A stretch of 64,000 nt of DNA from Planctomycetota bacterium. GTDB taxonomy: Bacteria; Planctomycetota; GCA-002687715; DRQF01. The DNA lies in assembly GCA_020639295.1 (NCBI GenBank), contig JACKGY010000008.1, positions 124,001 through 188,000 of the forward strand. Direction: 5' to 3'. The position numbers were made by a program, and so were the translations under genes. The first letter of the stretch is position 1. Each line of letters begins with the position of its first letter. Shown piece after piece: positions 41,717-50,509 of the stretch. Under the pieces are notes generated by a model, which ran no database searches, was not told where the DNA came from, and saw only the letters and a program-made list of their open reading frames with translations.

Positions 41717-44320
41717 TCAAGGGTCGTCCTCCTCGTTGCCGCGCAGCTCGGCCAGGGTCCGGAGGATGGCCTCGCGATCCGGCTCGAGTTCGAATTCCTG
41801 GGGCGAGGAACTCTCCTTCACCTCGATCTGCTGGACCGTCGTCGTGCGGACCTCGCGGCCGTAGAGCCCACCACCTCTCCGGATCAGAGCCGTCCATTGG
41901 CAGTCGTAGCGACCCGGTTCCGGGACGTAGCAGGTCACGCGACCGCCCTGGAGCGGCAGGGACTCCGCTCCGGTGAGGTGGGGCCGTGCTCGACCATGCT
42001 CGGCGTCAAGGAGCTTGAGCTGGAGGGTGACGCCTTCGCCCAGGTCGCCGAGGGCGGGACACTCGAGCCGGACTTCGAGACCGCGTTCCAGCTTGATCGT
42101 GGCCTCGCGCCGGTCGATGCGGTTTCGCCGGTATCGGTAGCCGCCCGCCTGGATCTCGACCTCGACCGGGAGCGCGGGCACGTGCAGCCGGATCGCTTCT
42201 CCGTTCAGTGTCCGCCATTGCTCGGCAACCGGTTCGGTGGCGTCGGGCACGAAGGCCAGGACCCGTCCGGGCAGGGAGTGCTCCGTCGCGCCCGCCGGCA
42301 GCTCGACCCGGAGGAGGAGGTCGACGCCGATTCGCTCGATCCGGAGGGTGCCGAGGTCGAGTTCCTCGCCGGCGACCAGGTCGAGGACCACGGATTCGTG
42401 GACGATCTGGGGATCGCGACCCTGCGGACGACCCGCGACCCGGAAGCGGTACCGACCGCCCTCCACCTCCGCGGTGAAGACGCCATCGTCGCGGAGGCGG
42501 TTCCCGCCGCCATGGAAGGGCTTCTCCGCCGGTTCGAGGCCGACGTAGAGTTCCTCGCGAGCGGTGCCCTCGGCGACCTCGAGCTTGACCGTGAAACGGG
42601 CCAGCGCATGCATCCGGAGCTCGAGTTCCCGACTCCCGCGCGCCACCCTGATCTCGTCGGCCCGCAGCCCTTCCCTGGCCGCGGCCACCATGATCTCGGC
42701 GTCCTCGAGGTCGCCGCGCAGGACGAAGGCACCCTCGGCGTCGGTCCGGCCCTGGGCCTCGTCCCAGCCGAGGAACACCCTCGGCTGCCCGGGCTCCTCC
42801 GCGACCGGCCGGGCCTGGACCGTGGCCCCGGCGACGCCGCCGCCGTCGGGTCCGAGGACGCGACCGCTGGCGACGATTGGCGGCGGACGCAGGATCAGGT
42901 CGCCGAGTTCGTGGCGACCGGCAGCCCAGCCGCTGATGTCCACCTCGGCCTTCTCCGCCTTCGGGTCCTCACTGGACCGCTTGAAGACCGCGATGCGACG
43001 CTCGCCTTCGGATTGGGGCTTCGCTTCCAGGGCGATCTCGAAGTGGCCGTCGGCGTCGGTCGAACAGGACCGACCGTCCCGATTCGTCCAGGCGCGACTT
43101 CGGAGCTCGTCCTGGACCTCGATCCTGGTCGCGGCCAGGGCTTCCTGCGCCTCGTCGAGGAGGCGACCGCTCAGGATGCAGCGATCGCTCCAGGCCGGCA
43201 GGACGAAACGAAGCGGCACCGACTGGCCGGCCGCGGTCGGGCCGGTGACGGTGAGGCTCTGCGGATCGTGGAGGCGACGTTCGTGGTCCATCAGGGTGAC
43301 CACCAGCTCGAGCCCGAGTCCGACCGGCCCGAGCCGCGCCCGGCCGGCGCGGACGAGGCCGTGGATCATCCGCTCGCGATTCCAGGACTCCGCCCGTGGA
43401 TCTTCCTCGGCCCCGGGCCCGACCGGGTGGGCGTTCAGCCAGAAGACGACGTTCTCGATCCGCTCGCCCTCGGCATCCACGACCTCCACCTCGATCACGC
43501 CGGCGGCGGGCTGCACCAGCAGGATCTCCCGCTCGGGCAGAGCCTCGGGGTCGATGGCCGCCTCGACCGGCTCCGCGAAGGCCCCTTGCAGCGCGACGAC
43601 GTGGCGCCAGGTGCCGCCGTTGCGCCGCCGATCGCGGTGGATCAGGCGGCAACGCCCCGCGGGCGCGTCGGTGCGTGCGCTCGCGACGTCGTAGCCCCGG
43701 CCGTCGTCGCCGCGAAGGCGCCAGGCGACCGGGACGTCGATCGCCGGCGCTCCGGCGACATCGACGACGCGGACGTTCACGGCGCGCTGGGGACGGACCT
43801 CGATGACCAGCTCGTCCTGCCCCTCGTGAAGCCGGCCTTCGCCCCATTCGCTCTCGTTCATGGCCAGGAGCTGGACCCTCTGCCTGGAGCGGGGCACCAG
43901 CAGCCGACCCTCGGCGTCGCTGCGGTAGTGCCGACCGTGGGTCTGGAAGTAGTGGAAGATCGACCGGACCTCCTCCTTGGCCGCGATCAACATGGCCTCC
44001 TCGTCGACATAGTAGAGGTCGATGCCGGGCACGGCCGCGCCGCTCTCGGCCCTCACCACGCGGATCGCGACACCCTCGGCGGGCGGAGCCTCGAGGGGGC
44101 TTGAGGTCGGCGCAGCCGAAGGGGTGGCGGCCGCGGGCTCCTCGAGCTCGGGCCGCGGCACGCGCCGGGCCGTCTCGGACGGCGCCTCGACCTCGTCCTC
44201 GACGACGGAGGCCGGCCCGTCCCCGACGAAGGTCTCGTCGCCAAGATCACGAAAGTGCAGCCAGCCGAAGAGGCCGATGGCCAGCGCCACGACGACCAGC
44301 GTGGGAGCCAGGAGTTTCAT
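41717..44320 (-). CDS. Large anchored multi-domain protein with carboxypeptidase-regulatory-like domains (paralog C)
   Basis: 867 residues from the ATG at 44320 (GAGGAAGG upstream); an in-frame extension into the repeat array is spurious. Anchor MKLLAPTLVVVALAIGLFGW, linker rich in Glu/Pro/Ala, then IRVVRAESGAAVPGIDLYYVD and RHYRSDAEGRLLVPRSRQ. Middle units: ASGRVLGPDGGGVAGATVQA and GRTDAEGAFVLRGDLEDAE. VPALPVEVEIQAGGYRYRR leads to the C-terminal domain ending EFELEPDREAILRTLAEL. It is the first gene of the minus arm, next to the tandem array, and so is likely driven from there. Confidence 0.75.
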   Translation of the reverse strand: MKLLAPTLVVVALAIGLFGWLHFRDLGDETFVGDGPASVVEDEVEAPSETARRVPRPELEEPAAATPSAAPTSSPLEAPPAEGVAIRVVRAESGAAVPGIDLYYVDEEAMLIAAKEEVRSIFHYFQTHGRHYRSDAEGRLLVPRSRQRVQLLAMNESEWGEGRLHEGQDELVIEVRPQRAVNVRVVDVAGAPAIDVPVAWRLRGDDGRGYDVASARTDAPAGRCRLIHRDRRRNGGTWRHVVALQGAFAEPVEAAIDPEALPEREILLVQPAAGVIEVEVVDAEGERIENVVFWLNAHPVGPGAEEDPRAESWNRERMIHGLVRAGRARLGPVGLGLELVVTLMDHERRLHDPQSLTVTGPTAAGQSVPLRFVLPAWSDRCILSGRLLDEAQEALAATRIEVQDELRSRAWTNRDGRSCSTDADGHFEIALEAKPQSEGERRIAVFKRSSEDPKAEKAEVDISGWAAGRHELGDLILRPPPIVASGRVLGPDGGGVAGATVQARPVAEEPGQPRVFLGWDEAQGRTDAEGAFVLRGDLEDAEIMVAAAREGLRADEIRVARGSRELELRMHALARFTVKLEVAEGTAREELYVGLEPAEKPFHGGGNRLRDDGVFTAEVEGGRYRFRVAGRPQGRDPQIVHESVVLDLVAGEELDLGTLRIERIGVDLLLRVELPAGATEHSLPGRVLAFVPDATEPVAEQWRTLNGEAIRLHVPALPVEVEIQAGGYRYRRNRIDRREATIKLERGLEVRLECPALGDLGEGVTLQLKLLDAEHGRARPHLTGAESLPLQGGRVTCYVPEPGRYDCQWTALIRRGGGLYGREVRTTTVQQIEVKESSSPQEFELEPDREAILRTLAELRGNEEDDP

Positions 44321-44404
44321 GATCGCCTTCCTCTCGCATGCGCGGCCGGAAACGAGCCCGGCGCCCCCGCATCCTAACCCGGGAGATCCGTCGGTGAAGC
44401 CTCC

Positions 44405-45640
44405 AAACTCCGAGTGGACCGCGCCGCGCCGGCTGCGCAGAGGGAACGGGTAGCGGCCTGGAGGAGGAGGCGGAGCAGGCGCTCCGCGGTCCGACGGGAA
44501 AGAACCTCGGAGCGCCGGGCGCGCACTCAAGCTCCGAGCGGCTGCGCCTCCAAGCTCCGAGTGGACCGCGCAGCGCCCGCTGCCCCTCCCAAGCCCGATT
44601 GCTGTCGACGACGCCTCGGAGCGCCGGCTGCCCAGCCGGCAGGTCCGCCGGCCGCTGGCCGGCTCTTCGTCGAGGTCTCCGAGACGAAGATGATTCCAAG
44701 TGCGGTCAGCTTGCCGTCGCGAAGGCACGCAACCGGCGAGTCCGACTAGGCCAGCCAGCGGCTGGCGCTCCGGTTGGACCGCGCAGCGCCTGCTGCGCAC
44801 TCAAGCTCCGAGCGGCTGCGCATCCACACTCCGGGTGGACCGCGCAGCGCCCGCTGCGCATCCCAAGCCCGATTGCTGTCGACGACGCCTCGGAGCGCCG
44901 GCTGCCCAGCCGGCAGGTCCGCCGGCCGCTGGCCGGCTCTTCGTCGAGGTCTCCGAGACGAAGATGAATCCGCGTGCGGAGAGCATGCCGTCGCGAAGGC
45001 ACGCAACCGGCGAGTCCGACTAGGCCAGCCAGCGGCTGGCGCTCCGGTTGGACCGCGCAGCGCCGGGCGCGCACTCAAGCTCCGAGCGGCTGCGCCTCCA
45101 AGCTCCGAGTGGACCGCGCAGCGCCCGCTGCGCCTCCCAAGCCCGATTGCTGTCGACGACGCCTCGGAGCGCCGGCTGCCCAGCCGGCAGGACCGCCGGC
45201 CGCTGGCCGGCTCTTCGTCGAGCTGTCCGAGACGAAGATGATTCCAAGTGCGGTGAGCATGCCGTCGCGAAGGCACGCAACCGGCGAGTCCGACTAGGCC
45301 AGCCAGCGGCTGGCGCTCCGGGTGGACCGCGCAGCGCCCGCTGCGCATCCCAAGCCCGATTGCTGTCGACGACGCCTCGGAGCGCCGGCTGCCCAGCCGG
45401 CAGGTCCGCCGGCCGCTGGCCGGCTCTTCGTCGAGGTCTCCGAGACGAAGATGAATCCAAGTGCGGTCAGCTTGCCGTCGCGAAGGCAGGCAACCGGCGA
45501 GTCCGACTAGGCCAGCCAGCGGCTGGCGCTCCGGTTGGACCGCGCAGCGCCTGCTGCGCACTCAAGCTCCGAGCGGCTGCGCATCCATACTCCGGGTGGA
45601 CCGCGGAGCGCCGGCTGCCCAGCCGGCAGGTCCGCCGGCC
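44405..45640 (+). repeat. Tandem array of 274-bp GC-rich repeats (locus 3, centre of the paralog cluster)
   Basis: It fills the 1.4-kb divergent gap. Units starting AGGCCAGCCAGCGGCTGGCG begin at 44748, 45022, 45296 and 45509; spacing is 274, 274 and 213 (the third lacks about 61 bases), with a degenerate unit before and a truncated one after. Each unit holds a GCGCAGCGC...GCTGCGC hairpin, GATTGCTGTCGACGACGCC, the palindrome GCCGGCTGCCCAGCCGGC, GCCGGCCGCTGGCCGGC, a TCTTCGTC...GACGAAGA stem and CGAGTCCGACT. 274 is not a multiple of 3 and frames are not maintained, so it is non-coding. Leading and trailing 80 bases hold the start sites of the flanking genes. Confidence 0.92.
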
Positions 45641-45722
45641 GGTCGAAGCGCTCGAAGTGCATGCTTCAACTGCGGAGTTCCCCATGCGACCATGGCGCGA
45701 CCCGAAGGAAGATCGCCCAGCG

Positions 45723-47885
45723 ATGAACAAGGTCCTCTGGTCTCTGCTCCTGCTCCTGCTCGCCCTCGCCGTCTGGGTCGCGCTCGGATTCCGCGCGGGG
45801 ACGACGGCCCGGCTCGACGCCGGCGGCGTGGCGACGTCCGAAGAGACCGAGACGGCGCGCCAGGCACGGCGCCACGCGACGCTTCCGGTGGCGGCGTCCG
45901 GCCCGGTGACCAGCGACCCGGTCCGGGCCCCGATCGGGGATGACGGCGCGGACGAGCGCTTCCTGATCCGCGTGGTCGAGGCGGAGGGCGGGGAACCGAT
46001 CGCGGGGGCCGAGGTCTACCTGGTCGTCCCGGGCCTGCCGATCCCCACGGAGCCGGGTCCTCGACTGCGGTGGCACGAGGCCGACCTGCGCCGGCTGGTC
46101 AGGCCGCTACGCAGCGACGACGAGGGCCACTGCCTGATCGCCTTCCCGCCGGTCGGCAGTCGCGTCTTCGCCTTCTCCGCCACGGCCAGCGCGATGGCGA
46201 AGGTGGACCGCGCCGCCTGGCGCGAGATCCGTCTGCCGCTCGATCGCGACGATGCCGCGGTCACCGTCCGGACCGTCGCCCAGGACGGCCGCGGACTCGG
46301 CGGCATCCCGATCATCCTGAGTTCGCCCGAGTCGAAGAGTCGTGGCCTCCTGATCGGACGCAGCGACCCGCTCGACGCCAGCCTGCGCGTCCCCCTGCCC
46401 GATCGGCGCCAGCGAGGTCGCCCCTGGCGAGTGGTGGTGGGCGGCGCGCTGCGCCACGAGGTCGCCGCGGATCTCGATCCCGAGCCGGACGACGGCACGA
46501 TCATCGAACTCGTCATTCCCGACCACGGCTCCGTCCGCGTGGACTTCGTCGACCCTCAGGGCGAGCCCTTCCCCGCGGCCCTGCGCTTCAGCCAGGGGCC
46601 GGGCGACTACTTCAGCTTCAACCACGTCGAGGAACGACTGGCCGCCCCGAGCCAGCTGATCGAGCCGGTCGAGGTCGGCGCGACCATCATCGGCACCATC
46701 CGCCCGGTCAGGCAGGACCTGGGTCGGGTGACGACCTTCCGGCTCGGCGGACCGAGCCGTCCCGGCGAGCTGGTCATCGCCGAGCAGGTGATCGAGCCCT
46801 TCCGACGCCGGGCCGCGCTGCGAGTCCTCGATCGCGAGGGCCGCCCCCTCGCCGCGACGCCCCTGCGACTTCGGCTCGCGGTCGACGGTCGCCGCCTGGT
46901 GAACCTCGACGTCGACGCGGATGCCGACGGACGCCTGGTCTTCGGCTTCGATCCGCAGGCCGGTGCCCGGCGCGCCGAGGTCGAGGTCCAATACTGGCAC
47001 GAGGGCCGGCTGGAAGGTCGCGGACTTCATGACTTCAAGATCGAGTCGCAACCAGACGGAACGATCCAGGAACTCGGTGATCTCCGGCTCGAGGCCCCGT
47101 CGATCCTCGCCGCGGGCCGGGTGCTCGACGACGAGGGCCGGCCGCTGCCGGACTGCCGGTTCCGGCTCTCGCCGGACGAACGGCGGTCCCGAACCTGGCT
47201 GGGACCGAACTTCCGCAGCGACCGCCACGGCCGGTTCGAGCTGCGCGGGACGATCGAGGCCACGGACTTCGAACTCACCTGCCAGGCCGAAGGCATGATC
47301 GAGGACCGGCGCCGCGTCGTCCGCGGCCAGATCGACCTCGAGATCCGGCTGCGACCGATGGCGGAACTCCGCGGTCGCATCGGCATCCCCGAGGGTCTCG
47401 TCGCCGACGACCTCATGCTGACGATCGAGTGCGACCCGGGGACCAAGGGCCACGTCCAGCTCAGGGCGGACGGCAGCTTCCGCCACGTCGCGCCGCGGAT
47501 CGTCGCCGAGCGCCTCGTGCTGGGCATGCGCCGGGCCGCGCGTTTCGGCCGTCAGGTCCTCGCCGACGATCTGGCGCTGGAGTCGGGCGCGAGCCTCGAC
47601 CTCGGCCTCCAGGCCTTCGAACTCGAGGCCCGGGCGGTCGACCTCGTCTTCGATCCCCCCCGCCGTGGCGACGAACCGGAGGTCGCGGTCGTGGTCCTCG
47701 ATCCGAAGAGCGGAGACCTACCGGCCGCGGCCATCCGCGTCGGCGAGCGCGCGAAGCACCTGATCGTGCCGCGGCTGCCCACCTTCGTCCGGCTGGAGCG
47801 CGCGGACGGTCGTCGCCACGAGCTGCGCCTCACCCGCACCGAGGAACGGATCGATCTGCGCGCCCTCTTCGGAGCCGAACGTTGA
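45723..47885 (+). CDS. Large anchored multi-domain protein with carboxypeptidase-regulatory-like domains (paralog D)
   Basis: 720 residues from the ATG at 45723 (GGAAG upstream); an alternative in-frame ATG lies at 45684. Anchor MNKVLWSLLLLLLALAVWVAL, then IRVVEAEGGEPIAGAEVYLVV and PLRSDDEGHCLIAFP as in paralogs B and C. LAAGRVLDDEGRPLPDCRFRL and FRSDRHGRFELRGTIEATDF are middle units. VPRLPTFVRLERADGRRHELRL stands where the LPV motif is expected. It opens the plus-strand arm and overlaps the next gene as TTGA. Confidence 0.75.
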   Translation: MNKVLWSLLLLLLALAVWVALGFRAGTTARLDAGGVATSEETETARQARRHATLPVAASGPVTSDPVRAPIGDDGADERFLIRVVEAEGGEPIAGAEVYLVVPGLPIPTEPGPRLRWHEADLRRLVRPLRSDDEGHCLIAFPPVGSRVFAFSATASAMAKVDRAAWREIRLPLDRDDAAVTVRTVAQDGRGLGGIPIILSSPESKSRGLLIGRSDPLDASLRVPLPDRRQRGRPWRVVVGGALRHEVAADLDPEPDDGTIIELVIPDHGSVRVDFVDPQGEPFPAALRFSQGPGDYFSFNHVEERLAAPSQLIEPVEVGATIIGTIRPVRQDLGRVTTFRLGGPSRPGELVIAEQVIEPFRRRAALRVLDREGRPLAATPLRLRLAVDGRRLVNLDVDADADGRLVFGFDPQAGARRAEVEVQYWHEGRLEGRGLHDFKIESQPDGTIQELGDLRLEAPSILAAGRVLDDEGRPLPDCRFRLSPDERRSRTWLGPNFRSDRHGRFELRGTIEATDFELTCQAEGMIEDRRRVVRGQIDLEIRLRPMAELRGRIGIPEGLVADDLMLTIECDPGTKGHVQLRADGSFRHVAPRIVAERLVLGMRRAARFGRQVLADDLALESGASLDLGLQAFELEARAVDLVFDPPRRGDEPEVAVVVLDPKSGDLPAAAIRVGERAKHLIVPRLPTFVRLERADGRRHELRLTRTEERIDLRALFGAER

Positions 47886-50506
47886 GGGCTTCGGGCCTGG
47901 TGATCGGCGTGGTCATGCTGCTCCTGCTCCTCCTCGGGATCGGACTCGCCCTGCCGCGCTTCCTCGCCGACGAGGTTCAGCTCGACGGGCGCGGCGAGAT
48001 CGAGGAGATACCGACGACGACCGACCAACCGGTCGGCCGGGCCCGCCGGGTCGAGGCCTCGCCCCCGGGCGCGGAGCCCGGACCGCTGACCGGCGGGGCG
48101 CTGGCCGGCATCCTCGACGACGAGCGCGGCGTCCAGGCCTGGCGATCGCTGCGACTCGTGGACGAGTCCGGCGAGGCGGTCGCCGACGCCACGATCTTCA
48201 TCCTCGGCGCGCGCCGCCTGGCGGCCTATCACGCCGAACGGCACGCCGTCGTGGGCTTCGACGTGGCCGAGGTCACCCCCATCCTCGGCCAGAGCGACGA
48301 GCGCGGGCGCTTCAGCTACCGGCCGCCCGAAGGTCGCCATCTCCTGATCGCCCTGAAGGGCGAGCTCCTGGCGAAGATGGCAGGGGGACCGGCGCCCGCC
48401 CTGGGCCTCACCGGAGCCTCGGTCTCCTTCGAGTTCAGCCACGTCCTCTTTCCGGGCAGCGAGGAGATGGTCCTGACGATGGCCGCCCAGGACCGGATCG
48501 AGGTCATGGTTCGCGAGCGGGGCGGTGGCGCGCGCGCCGACGTCCCGGTCGCCCTGGGCACGCGGCCGGGCCAGCTCCGCGATCCCTTCGTCGCCGAACA
48601 ATCCTGGCGGGAGACCCTCCTCAGCCCGGCGGACGGCCGCCTTACCTTCCTGCTGCCCCGGAACCAGCACGGAGCGATCGGCGTCGAGGGCGCCTTCCAT
48701 CCGGACCCGAGCGCCTGGGTCGAGGACCGCCATCGGGCCGGCGAGACCTTCGAACTCGAACTGCCGCCGCACGGTGCGATCATGCTCCGTCTCGTCGACC
48801 CGCAGGGCCGGCCCCTGACCCCCGACGGCCAGGTCAAGATCGGCGACCCGGAAACCCCGAACCGGAATCGGATCGGGCGCCTGATCGGCGGCCGGGCGCG
48901 GCTCGAACCGGTGGCTCTCGACCGGAACTTCGACCTGACCATCGAGCTCGAGGACCAGAGTCGCGGGCACGTGGCCCCCACGCAGGTCGCGGGTCCGACC
49001 GCGGACGAGCCCCTGATCGACCTGAGCCTGACCGTCACGCCGGAGATCCTGCGCTTTCGCTGCCGACCCATCGGTCCTGATGGTGAAGGCCTGCCGGACC
49101 GTGGCTTCCACTTCCGATTCCCGGCCGGCAGGCCGAGCCTGACCATCCGCAGCGACGCCGAGGGCATCCTGCATGGTGGCTTCGATCCCCGCGGATTCCG
49201 GACACCGGGAAAGCTCGACGGCGAGCTCGTCCTGGTCGACGGGGGTCACGATCGCGCCCGCGCCCCGGTCGAATTCGACCTGCCCGACCTGGGGACCGTG
49301 GTCGTCCCCGACCTCGGCCTCATCGACCTCGGCGACCTCCGCCTCGAGCAACTACCACTGCTGGTGTCGGGTCGAATCGTCGACGAGGACGGCAGGGGTC
49401 TCGCGGGCATCGGCCCGCGGGTCCAGCCCGTCGACGCGCGCCGGCCCTCGGCCGGTCTCCGCTACGGCGGCTTCATCGGTCACGGAGTCGTGAGCGACGA
49501 GGACGGCCGGTTCGAGATCCGGGGCGTCGCCACGAAGCCGGACGTTCTGGTCACGATCGGCGCCCCGGGACGAGTCGGCGTCGACCGGACCCTGCCCCGT
49601 GGCAGCGCGGAGGCCGAATTCGTGCTGGTGCGCCAGGCCCGGATTCGCGGGCGCCTGCTCCGGACCGGGCCCTGGGCCGACGAAGCCCTCGCCATCGAGG
49701 TCCTGGACCGCGATGGGCGTCGCCTCGAGCTGGGGAGCTGCGGCCCGGACGGCCGCTTCGACCTCGACCTCGTCCCCACGAGCTACCTCGGCCTCGCCGC
49801 CACCCTCCACGACCCCGTGGCCGGCGACGACCTCCTCGATCAGGCTCGCCGCCAGAGCCTCGCCGGTGAGTTCCGGGTCGTGCCGGGCGAGATCATGGAC
49901 CTCGGCGAGCTGCCGATCGACCTGCGCGCCCGGCGGATACGCTTCGAATTCGGTGGCCTCGACCAGGCTCGTGACAAGGCGCGCCTGGTGATCCGCGACC
50001 TCGAGAGCGGCCTGGTCTGCCGGCGCTGGGACCTGGTGCCGGGACTGCAGTCCCTGGAGGTGATCGTGCCGCGACTGCCGGTCGAGGTCATGGTCGAGGC
50101 CGAGGGCCTCGCCCGGGAGGTCCATCGGGTCGAGACCAGCTTCGTCCGGCTCGATCTCCAGCCTTCGTCTCGCGTCGAGGTGACCGTCGCCGAGTTCCGC
50201 GGCCTGCGCCACGACCAGAAGGCGACGGTGGTCCTCACCGACGAGGACGGAGCCGGCGACCAGCTGACCCGGATCGCGCTCGACGCCGACGGCCGCGGCT
50301 CGGCCGAGATCCGGAGCCTCGGGCGGCACCGGGTCGAGCTCCGGCTCCACCGGCTCTTCGGCACCTGGAACGAGGATTACGTCACCCTCTTCCCGGTGGC
50401 CGGCGACACGCTCGACGTCGTGCCCGGCGGCGGGACGGCGAAGCTCGGGATCAGCCTGGCCGAAGGCGCGCTCGCCGATGCGGTCGCGACCCTGCGCGGC
50501 AACTGA
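47882..50506 (+). CDS. Large anchored multi-domain protein with carboxypeptidase-regulatory-like domains (paralog E)
   Basis: 874 residues with a TTG start at 47882 that overlaps the previous stop (TTGA) and has GGAG eight bases upstream; a longer frame runs antisense-like through paralog D. Anchor GLVIGVVMLLLLLLGIGLAL. Units include LVDESGEAVADATIFILGAR, VSGRIVDEDGRGLAGIGPRV and VSDEDGRFEIRGVATKPDV. IVPRLPVEVMVEAEGLAREV and a final beta domain with SLAEGALADAVATL close the protein. It converges on asnS with three bases between stops. Function unknown. Confidence 0.75.
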   Translation: MRASGLVIGVVMLLLLLLGIGLALPRFLADEVQLDGRGEIEEIPTTTDQPVGRARRVEASPPGAEPGPLTGGALAGILDDERGVQAWRSLRLVDESGEAVADATIFILGARRLAAYHAERHAVVGFDVAEVTPILGQSDERGRFSYRPPEGRHLLIALKGELLAKMAGGPAPALGLTGASVSFEFSHVLFPGSEEMVLTMAAQDRIEVMVRERGGGARADVPVALGTRPGQLRDPFVAEQSWRETLLSPADGRLTFLLPRNQHGAIGVEGAFHPDPSAWVEDRHRAGETFELELPPHGAIMLRLVDPQGRPLTPDGQVKIGDPETPNRNRIGRLIGGRARLEPVALDRNFDLTIELEDQSRGHVAPTQVAGPTADEPLIDLSLTVTPEILRFRCRPIGPDGEGLPDRGFHFRFPAGRPSLTIRSDAEGILHGGFDPRGFRTPGKLDGELVLVDGGHDRARAPVEFDLPDLGTVVVPDLGLIDLGDLRLEQLPLLVSGRIVDEDGRGLAGIGPRVQPVDARRPSAGLRYGGFIGHGVVSDEDGRFEIRGVATKPDVLVTIGAPGRVGVDRTLPRGSAEAEFVLVRQARIRGRLLRTGPWADEALAIEVLDRDGRRLELGSCGPDGRFDLDLVPTSYLGLAATLHDPVAGDDLLDQARRQSLAGEFRVVPGEIMDLGELPIDLRARRIRFEFGGLDQARDKARLVIRDLESGLVCRRWDLVPGLQSLEVIVPRLPVEVMVEAEGLAREVHRVETSFVRLDLQPSSRVEVTVAEFRGLRHDQKATVVLTDEDGAGDQLTRIALDADGRGSAEIRSLGRHRVELRLHRLFGTWNEDYVTLFPVAGDTLDVVPGGGTAKLGISLAEGALADAVATLRGN

Positions 50507-50509
50507 GTT

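Noticed and set aside
44405..45640. Array as a CRISPR
   Set aside because: Units are 274 bases with almost no variable spacers, no short direct repeats of 24-40 bases with unique spacers, and no cas gene.
44405..45640. Array as a replication origin
   Set aside because: No DnaA boxes or AT-rich unwinding region were seen, and no dnaA, parAB or rep gene is adjacent.
44599..45726. Several reading frames with RSAGCPAGRSAGRWPA-type repeats
   Set aside because: They are translations of the GC-rich repeat units. The 274-base period breaks the frame, and copies occur in all frames and on both strands.
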